A DNA stretch of 12,559 nt, taken from assembly GCA_031259605.1 (NCBI GenBank), contig JAIRLE010000105.1:1-12559 (forward strand). The letters run 5' to 3'. The notes beneath the pieces were generated by a model. That model saw nothing but the letters and a program-made list of their open reading frames with translations, did not search any database and was not told where the DNA came from. Position numbers and translations under genes: made by a program. The DNA is from Zoogloeaceae bacterium. Lineage in GTDB: Bacteria; Pseudomonadota; Gammaproteobacteria; Burkholderiales; Rhodocyclaceae. This document shows positions 1-6,153 of this stretch, piece after piece. Positions within the stretch are counted from its first letter, which is position 1. Each line of letters opens with the position of its first letter.

Positions 1-29
1 CCCCAACCCTGCGCCGCGCAGGGTTGGGG
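1..29. repeat. Perfect 13-bp hairpin at the window edge
   Basis: Arms CCCCAACCCTGCG (1-13) and CGCAGGGTTGGGG (17-29) are exact reverse complements around a CCG loop. The stem is strong and GC-rich, but no run of T follows on the right. The left flank is outside the window, so a leftward terminator cannot be judged. It does not match the dispersed repeat found elsewhere in this window. It may be a terminator or palindromic repeat belonging to an upstream gene that is not visible. Confidence 0.6.
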
Positions 30-108
30 GAACATTGGGCAGGAATGATCACCAAAGCATAAACAGCACCCGGTGACATCCCGTCAAAGACGCGGAAGAC
101 GGAAAATC

Positions 109-204
109 ATGCTTCCAGAGTACGCGACCAGAATTCAGCAACTGCTTGGGGAAGAGTTTTGCAAAAGGCTCCTGTATCTTTACGATGCGGAGGAAAGCCA
201 ATGA
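109..204 (+). CDS. Doubtful 31-codon ORF overlapping the Type ISP fragment
   Basis: The ORF begins with ATG at 109 and ends with TGA at 202-204, overlapping the ATG of the next gene (201-203), the arrangement typical of translational coupling. The predicted peptide starts MLPEYATRIQ and ends YDAEESQ. The same frame stays open back to 49, with a GTG at 73, so the true start is uncertain. GGA at 101-103 is a poor ribosome binding site. I do not recognise the peptide. It could be the degenerate end of an upstream gene, a leader peptide, or chance. The main support is the tight overlap. Confidence 0.2.
   Translation: MLPEYATRIQQLLGEEFCKRLLYLYDAEESQ
189..194 (+). promoter_or_regulatory. Strong ribosome binding site deciding the start at 201
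   Basis: GGAGGA with a six-base spacer to the ATG at 201. It is one of the best Shine-Dalgarno matches in the window, and it supports initiation inside what would normally be the interior of a much longer Type ISP protein. Confidence 0.6.
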
Positions 205-926
205 ATCCGCAACACCAGGACGATTTGTTCGCGCAAAATGGAAATGCGGGAAACACAAAAAACCCGCAAGCGCCCAATCCGCCTAAACGCCGCCACGCCA
301 TCACGGATGCCGGATTGCGGCATTTTCAGGATGCCTGCGGCGACGCAACCATCACGAAGGAAGCTCTCTTCCATTACATCTATGGCGTCCTGCATTCCGA
401 AGATTACCGGGAGCGTTATGCCGACAATCTCCCCAAGGAACTCCTCCGCATCCCCGCCGTGGAATCGGCGGCGGATTTTCGCGCCTTTTCCGAAGCAGGC
501 AGGAAATTGGCGCAACTGCACGTGGACTATGAATCCGCGCCCCTGTATCCGGTGGAATTCAAACTTTCCAAATCGCGCGAGGAATTCACCGCGCGGGATT
601 ATCGCGTGCAACAAATGAAATTCGCCAAGGGAACGGACGGCGAAAAATACGACAAGATGACAGTCATCTACAACCACAACATCACGCTGGCGAATATCCC
701 GCTCGCTGCCTACGATTACATCGTCAACGGCAAATCCGCGCTGGAATGGGTCATGGAACGCCAAGCCGTGATCACCCACAAGGATTCCGGCATCGTGAAC
801 GACGCCAACGATTGGGCCATCGAGACGATGGGCAACCCCGCCTATCCCCTGGAACTCTTCCAGCGCGTGATTACCGTCAGCCTGGAAACCATGAAAATCG
901 TCCGCGCCCTTCCGGGGATTGCTTGA
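201..926 (+). CDS. Type ISP restriction-modification enzyme, C-terminal (target recognition) fragment
   Basis: The 241-residue product matches the end of LlaBIII-like Type ISP enzymes, single polypeptides of roughly 1,500 residues or more that join a nuclease, a helicase-like ATPase, an N6-adenine methylase and a C-terminal target-recognition domain. Recognisable stretches are ITDAGLRHFQ with ITKEALFHYIYGVLHS and DYRERYADNLPKELLRIP, then FRAFSEAGRKLAQLHVDYE, SALEWV and the closing VSLETMKIVRALPGI. None of the catalytic parts is present, and the first 30 or so residues (Gln/Asn/Pro-rich) do not resemble the family. The ATG at 201 was chosen over the TTG at 159 because GGAGGA lies at 189-194, six bases upstream. 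The fragment is therefore probably still translated. It is either a relic of a decayed system or a detached specificity subunit. The stop codon touches repeat copy A. Family assignment is firm; function is unknown. Confidence 0.82.
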   Translation: MNPQHQDDLFAQNGNAGNTKNPQAPNPPKRRHAITDAGLRHFQDACGDATITKEALFHYIYGVLHSEDYRERYADNLPKELLRIPAVESAADFRAFSEAGRKLAQLHVDYESAPLYPVEFKLSKSREEFTARDYRVQQMKFAKGTDGEKYDKMTVIYNHNITLANIPLAAYDYIVNGKSALEWVMERQAVITHKDSGIVNDANDWAIETMGNPAYPLELFQRVITVSLETMKIVRALPGIA

Positions 927-1061
927 TCGTAAAACCAACTCCGGTTTGAAACCCCGCCCTGAAGGCCGGGGTTTCGACCGTAGCCATTCTCGAGGGGAGA
1001 GAAACCCCTTCCCAATGACGTTGGACCGGCAGCCCTGAAGGGCTGCCGCTGATTTCTTGCT
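926..1061 (-). repeat. Dispersed structured element, copy A (short form)
   Basis: About 136 bases, closely matching 8867-9036 and the reverse complement of 12441-12559. The left end begins ATCGTAAAAC on the last base of the Type ISP stop codon; the right end is CCGCTGATTTCTTGCT (1046-1061). A 9-bp hairpin has arms CGGCAGCCC (1027-1035) and GGGCTGCCG (1040-1048) with a TGAA loop. GAAACCCC (948-955 and 1001-1008) flanks its complement GGGGTTTC (968-975), so two alternative pairings are possible. It lacks a segment of about 32 bases that is present in copy B. No protein is evident. Strand is given in the direction in which a gene reads into the ATTTCTTGCT end in copies B and C. Confidence 0.85.
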
Positions 1062-1165
1062 GTCATTATTCCGGATTTGGCGGTTCTTGAACCGGACCGC
1101 GCGTCCACTGTCCCCCTGCCTCTGAATGTGGGAGAATTACACCTCCATTCGCCGGATAACCGATC

Positions 1166-1726
1166 GTGATTCGACTGTTCTTGCTGTGCATTTTTTCCCT
1201 CTTGCTTTCCGGTTGCGAGCAACTGGAAAACCGTCTGGGACTGGAAGACCCGGCCAAGAAAACCGCCCGGCTGGAAGCCGAGGGCAGGGCGGTCGGCGGC
1301 GGGTGCCGTCAGTCGGGACGCGCCATAGAAGACTGCTACGCCATCTACACCTGGGTACCCAAGGAAGCGATCTTCGAGGGCTGGCGCGAGATGGACGCCT
1401 ATATGCGGGAAAACGACATGCAGACCATTGCCCCGCTGCTGCCGCCCCCGCCGCCGCCGGAAAGCGGCAAGAAAAAGAAAAAAGCGCCGTCGGCGGAAGA
1501 CGCGGAGACGCCAGATAGCGCGCCTCCAGCGGAAGACGCCGCCACAACCGCGCCCAGCGCCGTGTCCGCGCCCGTTATCATGCCCGCGCCCGCCACGCCG
1601 CCCAAGGTGACGCCCACCGTGCCAATCGTCGCGCCGCCAAGACCGCCCGCGCCGCCTGTCATTCCCTCGTTGCCGGAAGCGCCGCCCCCTGTTGCCGCGC
1701 CGCCCGTTCCTCCCGCCCAACCATAA
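1166..1726 (+). CDS. Proline-rich lipoprotein of unknown function
   Basis: The 186-residue product starts with GTG at 1166; an in-frame TAA at 1157 excludes a longer protein. A short signal peptide (MIRLFLLCIF SLLLSGC) ends in a lipobox with the lipidated cysteine at residue 17. A small domain (about residues 27-90) contains Cys47 and Cys57 and reads CYAIYTWVPKEAIFEGWREM followed by DAYMRENDMQTIAP. From residue 93 onward the sequence is low complexity: a six-proline run, a five-lysine run, then Pro/Ala repeats to the end. Such tails often span or contact peptidoglycan, but that is inference. The ribosome binding site is weak. It lies 51 bases before the helicase gene on the same strand and may share its transcript. 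I know of no assigned function. Confidence 0.75.
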   Translation: MIRLFLLCIFSLLLSGCEQLENRLGLEDPAKKTARLEAEGRAVGGGCRQSGRAIEDCYAIYTWVPKEAIFEGWREMDAYMRENDMQTIAPLLPPPPPPESGKKKKKAPSAEDAETPDSAPPAEDAATTAPSAVSAPVIMPAPATPPKVTPTVPIVAPPRPPAPPVIPSLPEAPPPVAAPPVPPAQP

Positions 1727-1777
1727 GCCGCGCGGGTTTTCCATGCGCCGCAAACTTTCCTGAACATTTATTTCTTC

Positions 1778-3235
1778 ATGTCCACAGCACACGCTTCCCC
1801 TCCCGCTTTCCCACAGCCAGATGCTGCCGCCATGTTCGCGACCTTCGATGAACTGGGACTGGCCTCGGAGCTTTTAAAGGCCGTGGTCGATTCCGGCTAT
1901 GCCACGCCCACGCCCATCCAGGCCAAGGCCATTCCGCTGGTGCTGGCGGGCAAGGACATCATGGGCGGCGCGCAGACTGGCACCGGCAAGACCGCCGCCT
2001 TCGCCCTGCCCATCCTGCAACGCCTGTTGCCGCTGGCGAGTTCCAGCCCTTCGCCCGCCCGTCATCCAGTGCGCGCCCTGATTCTCGCGCCAACGCGGGA
2101 ATTGGCCTTGCAGGTATTCGAGGCCGTCAAGACCTACGGCAAATACACGCCGTTGCGCGCCATGTGCGCTTTTGGCGGTGTTGACATCAAACCGCAGACC
2201 GCCGAACTGAAACGCGGCGTGGAAATCCTGGTCGCCACGCCGGGACGCCTGCTCGACCATGTGGAACAGAAAGCCGTGCACTTCAACGCGGTGCAGACGC
2301 TGGTGCTGGACGAGGCCGATCGAATGCTGGACATGGGCTTCATTCCCGACATCAAGCGCATCCTCAACCTGCTGCCCGCCCAACGTCAAAGCCTGTTGTT
2401 TTCCGCCACGTTTTCCGACGAAATCAAGCGCCTGGCGGATGTCATGCTGAAAGCGCCGATTCTGGTGGAAGTCGCCCGCCGCAACCAGGTATCGGAAACC
2501 ATCCTGCACCGCGTTTACTCGGTAGCCGAACACGACAAACGCGCCCTGCTGATTCACTTGCTGAAATCCGGCGAAATCACCCAGAGCCTCGTCTTTACCC
2601 GTACCCGGCAGGGCTGTTCGCGTCTGGCGCGTGAATTGCAGCGCGCCGGCATCGAGGCCGACGCCATCCACGGCGACAAAAGCCAGCACGAACGCATCAA
2701 GACGCTGGACGCCTTCAAGTCCGGACGGGTCGCCGTGCTGGTCGCCACCGACGTGGCGGCGCGCGGGCTGGACATCGAAGAACTGCCGTATGTCATCAAT
2801 TACGAGTTGCCGCATGTGCCGGAAGATTATGTGCATCGCATTGGCCGTACTGGACGCGCCGGCAAGCAGGGCAAGGCCATTTCGTTGGTGGCGGCGCATG
2901 AGGCCGACTATCTCAGGGACATCGAAAAGCTGATCAAGAAACCCGTCGAACGCATCTTCCTGCCCGACTTCGAGCCGGAAAAAACATCCCTTGCCGTGAC
3001 ACGGAGCAAGGGGCGTGCCGCCCAAAGGCCGATGGCGGCGGTTGAACCACCCAGGGCCGATCGCCCGGAACGCGCGCCGTCCAGCCACATCATCGCAGCG
3101 GACGGATTTGATTTTTCCAAACCCTATGAGCCGCAGGGCGAGCTTTTCGCAACGGCGGCGAGCACACGCCGCCACAGCCCGCAAAAACCGATTGCGGCGC
3201 TTCTGGGCGGCTTGGGGCGCAAACCTGAAACATGA
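1778..3235 (+). CDS. rhlE: DEAD-box ATP-dependent RNA helicase, RhlE type
   Basis: The 485-residue cytoplasmic enzyme unwinds RNA using ATP, probably in ribosome assembly or RNA turnover. All family motifs are visible: Q motif GYATPTPIQ (40-48), Walker A AQTGTGKT (65-72), PTRELA (105-110), TPGR (154-157), DEAD (178-181), SAT (209-211), ATDVAARGLD near 323-332 and HRIGRTGR (353-360). After the two RecA-like domains comes a divergent tail of about 90 residues ending KPIAALLGGLGRK, which fits betaproteobacterial RhlE-like proteins. Start ATG 1778 gives an 18-residue Ala/Pro-rich leader; neither it nor the alternative Met19 (1832), just before FATFDELGL, has a clear ribosome binding site. The HDOD gene follows closely. 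The family is certain; the rhlE label is an assignment within the RhlE/DbpA/SrmB group. Confidence 0.92.
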   Translation: MSTAHASPPAFPQPDAAAMFATFDELGLASELLKAVVDSGYATPTPIQAKAIPLVLAGKDIMGGAQTGTGKTAAFALPILQRLLPLASSSPSPARHPVRALILAPTRELALQVFEAVKTYGKYTPLRAMCAFGGVDIKPQTAELKRGVEILVATPGRLLDHVEQKAVHFNAVQTLVLDEADRMLDMGFIPDIKRILNLLPAQRQSLLFSATFSDEIKRLADVMLKAPILVEVARRNQVSETILHRVYSVAEHDKRALLIHLLKSGEITQSLVFTRTRQGCSRLARELQRAGIEADAIHGDKSQHERIKTLDAFKSGRVAVLVATDVAARGLDIEELPYVINYELPHVPEDYVHRIGRTGRAGKQGKAISLVAAHEADYLRDIEKLIKKPVERIFLPDFEPEKTSLAVTRSKGRAAQRPMAAVEPPRADRPERAPSSHIIAADGFDFSKPYEPQGELFATAASTRRHSPQKPIAALLGGLGRKPET

Positions 3236-3258
3236 TTCCCCAACGAGAGCAGCGCACC

Positions 3259-4119
3259 ATGAGCGATTCCATAAATCCCGCCCTGCATTTTCATATCCTG
3301 GAAGACATTGCCCAGGATTTATCGGGCGACGCCAACTTTCCGACCTGCCTGGACGCCAGCCTTTCCGTGCGCGACGCCTTGCGAGACCCGCTGGTTTCCG
3401 TCGAAAAGGTGGCGCGCATCGTCATTGTCGAGCCGCTCATCGCCGCCAAGCTGCTGCGTCTTGCCAATTCCGTCGTCTATGCCGCTGGCGTTCCCGTGAC
3501 GGACGTTCGCTTGGCCATTCATCGCGTCGGCTTTGAAACCGTGCGCGCCACCTCATTGAGCGTGGCGATGGAGCAGATGCTGCGCTCGCGCAACCTCGGC
3601 GGCCATGAGGATATTGCCCAAAAGACCTGGGAACATTCCCTGCATGTTGCCGCCATTGCACATGTCCTGGCGCGGCGCGTGGGGCGCGTCAATTGCGACG
3701 AGGCCATGCTGGCGGGCATGGTGCGCAACATCGGCGTTTTCTATCTGTTGTTCCGCGTGGCGGATTACGCAGAATACCAGGACAATCTCGAGGCGGTGCT
3801 GGATTTGCTCAGCGGCTGGCACGAAAATACCGGCGAAAACCTGCTGGCGGCGCTTGGCCTGCCCAGGCACATCCTCGACGCCATCCATGCCAGCAATCTC
3901 CACAAGACCAGTCGCGGCGGCAAACGCGACGATGCGCCCTTCTCGCTTGCGGACGTGCTGTACTTCGCCAGCCTGCTGGCCGAAAACCACTGCCCCTGGC
4001 TGTGCCGCGCCGACCTTGCCAACAGCCGTGAAGCCCAGCAGGATCGCGACCGTTTCTCCGACCTCATCGCCGAAGCCCAGGACGAAATCCGCGAAATCCT
4101 GTTCATGTTGAGAGCATAA
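3259..4119 (+). CDS. HDOD domain signalling protein
   Basis: The 286-residue protein is an HDOD domain, a catalytically dead relative of HD phosphohydrolases found in bacterial signal transduction. The opening ISLS-type helices, FPTCLDASLSVRDALRDPLVSV and LLRLANSVVYAAG, fit the family. The HD fold is still visible around WEHSLHVAAIAHVLARR (124-140), but where an active enzyme would have HD the sequence reads MVRNIG (154-159), so no hydrolase activity is expected. ATG 3259 is preferred because GAGAG (3245-3249) sits nine bases upstream. The ATG at 3232 overlaps the helicase stop in an ATGA arrangement and would add nine residues that look like translated leader. It lies between a helicase and a diguanylate cyclase, so a role in c-di-GMP signalling is plausible but inferred. 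Confidence 0.85.
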   Translation: MSDSINPALHFHILEDIAQDLSGDANFPTCLDASLSVRDALRDPLVSVEKVARIVIVEPLIAAKLLRLANSVVYAAGVPVTDVRLAIHRVGFETVRATSLSVAMEQMLRSRNLGGHEDIAQKTWEHSLHVAAIAHVLARRVGRVNCDEAMLAGMVRNIGVFYLLFRVADYAEYQDNLEAVLDLLSGWHENTGENLLAALGLPRHILDAIHASNLHKTSRGGKRDDAPFSLADVLYFASLLAENHCPWLCRADLANSREAQQDRDRFSDLIAEAQDEIREILFMLRA

Positions 4120-4139
4120 CCCCGGAAACCTCCGATCAA

Positions 4140-4155
4140 CCGCTGATTTCTTGCT
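4140..4155 (-). repeat. Solo tail of the dispersed element (copy D)
   Basis: CCGCTGATTTCTTGCT is identical to the right end of copy A (1046-1061), and both are followed within a few bases by TCCGG. Nothing else of the element is present. It lies in the 162-base space between the HDOD and cyclase genes. It could be a decayed copy or the functional core of the repeat. Confidence 0.6.
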
Positions 4156-4281
4156 CGTACTCCGGAAACGAAAAGCAGGCAAGTTGTTACGCACAGTGCA
4201 CATTTGAAGACAACCGGCTTTCCTCATGGCACATTCGATGGCAAAATCACACGTTACCTGCAAATTCATAGGTGCCGAGAC

Positions 4282-6150
4282 ATGCGTCTCAATACAAAAA
4301 TTTCCCTGTTTTTCGCAGCCATTGCCGTTGCGCTGGTCATCGTCGTTGCCGGAATCAGCCTTTACGCCTTCAACAGCTTTTCCATCAATCTGACGACTTC
4401 GCATGTTCGCACGGCTTCCGAGATCATCCGTGTGCACCTCACGGACGCCATGATCAACAATTCCATCGAACAGCAGGAATCCTTTCTCCGGCGTGTTACC
4501 GAAGTCCAGGGATTGCTTTCCGTGCGCGTGGTGCGCTCGCCTCAGGTAGTTGCCCAGTTTGGCCCCAGCAGCATCGGAGACACGCCGCTCGACGACGTCG
4601 AAAAAAAAGTGGTGCAGAACGGACAGCCGGAATACCAGGTGATCGATCTGAACGACGATCTCCTGTTTCGCAGCACCATTCCCTATATCGCGGATTCGCG
4701 CGGCACGCCCAATTGCCTGCAATGTCACAGTGTGCGCGAAGGCGCGGTACTGGGCGCGGTGAGCATGACGGTATCCATCAAGGACCTGCGGCGGCAGGCG
4801 CTTTTCACCGTAGGCGGCATCGTGCTTACGGTTGCCCTGTTTACTTCCTCGCTGTTCGTTTTCCTCTACCGCATCCTGCGTCCGGTTTCCAGCACGGCCA
4901 AGGATGTGGAAGATGTGGTGCGGCGGGCGATCAATGGCGATTTCAGGGGTGCCATCGTCAGGCAGACCAACGACGAAATTGGTCAGATCGCTTCCGAAAT
5001 GAGCCGTCTGATGCACTTTCTCAATGACGGCTTGGGATATATCAGCGGACAGGTGGCGCTCCTCACCGGACGCAAGCCCAATCAGGACGAAAATCTGCTG
5101 TCCGCCACCATTGACATGGTAAACGGCCTGACCCGCGCCTCGCACTTCAAGCAGGCGATTGAAGAAGACGAAGCCAAGGTGGAAATCTATCAGCGGCTTT
5201 CCACTACCTTGCAGGACGAATTCAAGTTGCATGATTTTTCCATTTATGAGGTGTCGCAGAACAAGAACGAGATGAGCAGCGTGATTGTCGACGGCACGCT
5301 CTCCGCCGCCTGCCACTGGTGCAACCCGCAAATTCTCGAACGTCCCGAAACCTGTCGCGTCCGGCGTACCGGGCATCTGGTGGATGGTTTTGTCCAGCCC
5401 GACATCTGCTATGCCTTCAACCCGCCCGTGGATGGCGCGAACCAGGACTACGGCTACATGTGCTTCCCCGTCATCCAGTCCGGCACGGTCGGCAGCATCG
5501 TGCAACTGGTGGTGAAACACGAGGAACAGGAACGGGTGCGCACTGCCCTGCCCTATATCAACGTCTATCTGCGCGAGGCCGCTCCGGTGCTGGAAGCGCG
5601 GCGGCTCACCGAAACCCTGAAGGAATCCTCGCTGCGCGACCCGATGACGGGACTGAACAATCGTCGCTATCTTGAGGAATATGTGGAGACCCTGCTTGCC
5701 AATGTGCGCCGCCAGCAGATCCATCTGGCAATCATGATGCTCGATCTCGACTACTTCAAGATGGTAAACGACGACCATGGGCACGACGCGGGCGATGCCG
5801 TGCTGAAAGCCCTGTCGCAGGTGCTGAAGCAATCCGTGCGTTCATCCGACATGGTGATTCGTTACGGCGGCGAGGAATTCCTGATCGTGCTTCAGGACAC
5901 CACCGGACCGGATGCCGATCAAGTGGCGGAAAACATCCGCCGCGCGGTGGAAAAACTGCGCGTCAATGTGGGCGGCACCATGTTGCAGAAGACCATTTCC
6001 ATCGGCCTTTCCGACTATCCGGCGGACAGCAGCACCTTCTGGCAGGCGGTCAAGTTTGCCGACGTGGCGCTTTATCGCGCCAAGCAAACCGGACGCAACC
6101 GGGTGGTGCGCTTTACCCCGGAAATGTGGACGGACGATCAGGAATACTGA
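4282..6150 (+). CDS. Membrane diguanylate cyclase with periplasmic c-heme motif, HAMP and GGDEF
   Basis: The 622-residue sensor makes c-di-GMP. Order: transmembrane helix (about 8-30), a periplasmic region of about 140 residues ending with a CxxCH c-type heme motif (CLQCH, 145-149), second helix (about 174-197), HAMP linker (about 198-250, RILRPVSS through DEIGQIASEMS), a cytoplasmic GAF-like region (about 290-435), then GGDEF (about 450-612). The active site is GGEEF (529-533), and RSSD (520-523) five residues earlier is a canonical inhibitory site, so product feedback is expected. The middle domain carries Cys344, Cys347, Cys358, Cys376 and Cys394, possibly a metal site. ATG 4282 was chosen because it places the first helix at the N-terminus; the in-frame TTG at 4204 would add 26 residues of unlikely sequence. 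No strong promoter is obvious in the 162 bases upstream. The M48 protease gene follows after 3 bases. The sensed signal (redox, NO, O2) is not known. Confidence 0.92.
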   Translation: MRLNTKISLFFAAIAVALVIVVAGISLYAFNSFSINLTTSHVRTASEIIRVHLTDAMINNSIEQQESFLRRVTEVQGLLSVRVVRSPQVVAQFGPSSIGDTPLDDVEKKVVQNGQPEYQVIDLNDDLLFRSTIPYIADSRGTPNCLQCHSVREGAVLGAVSMTVSIKDLRRQALFTVGGIVLTVALFTSSLFVFLYRILRPVSSTAKDVEDVVRRAINGDFRGAIVRQTNDEIGQIASEMSRLMHFLNDGLGYISGQVALLTGRKPNQDENLLSATIDMVNGLTRASHFKQAIEEDEAKVEIYQRLSTTLQDEFKLHDFSIYEVSQNKNEMSSVIVDGTLSAACHWCNPQILERPETCRVRRTGHLVDGFVQPDICYAFNPPVDGANQDYGYMCFPVIQSGTVGSIVQLVVKHEEQERVRTALPYINVYLREAAPVLEARRLTETLKESSLRDPMTGLNNRRYLEEYVETLLANVRRQQIHLAIMMLDLDYFKMVNDDHGHDAGDAVLKALSQVLKQSVRSSDMVIRYGGEEFLIVLQDTTGPDADQVAENIRRAVEKLRVNVGGTMLQKTISIGLSDYPADSSTFWQAVKFADVALYRAKQTGRNRVVRFTPEMWTDDQEY

Positions 6151-6153
6151 GTC

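Noticed and set aside
180..938. A 252-codon minus-strand frame opposite the Type ISP fragment
   Set aside because: The plus-strand product has clear family matches; the antisense one has none.
926..1061. CRISPR repeat or array at the dispersed element
   Set aside because: Copies are kilobases apart, in both orientations and over 100 bases long, with no spacer array and no cas genes.
842..1792. A 316-codon minus-strand frame over the lipoprotein and repeat copy A
   Set aside because: Gly/Arg-rich low-complexity translation of the proline-rich gene's complement; it also crosses the non-coding repeat.
1874..3184. A 436-codon minus-strand frame opposite the helicase
   Set aside because: Shadow of rhlE; the translation has no domain, and the sense strand carries every DEAD-box motif.
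4220..4245. A sigma-54 type promoter (TGGCAC) before the cyclase gene
   Set aside because: The downstream TTGC element is missing at the required spacing.
4204..4281. Earlier TTG start for the diguanylate cyclase
   Set aside because: It would put a polar 26-residue leader before the first membrane helix; ATG 4282 gives the usual short cytoplasmic N-terminus.
3553..5832. A 759-codon open frame on the minus strand, antisense to the HDOD and cyclase genes
   Set aside because: It is the complement of two well-supported genes with full domain matches, spans the gap between them, and its translation shows no recognisable domain. High-GC codon use on the plus strand readily leaves such frames open.
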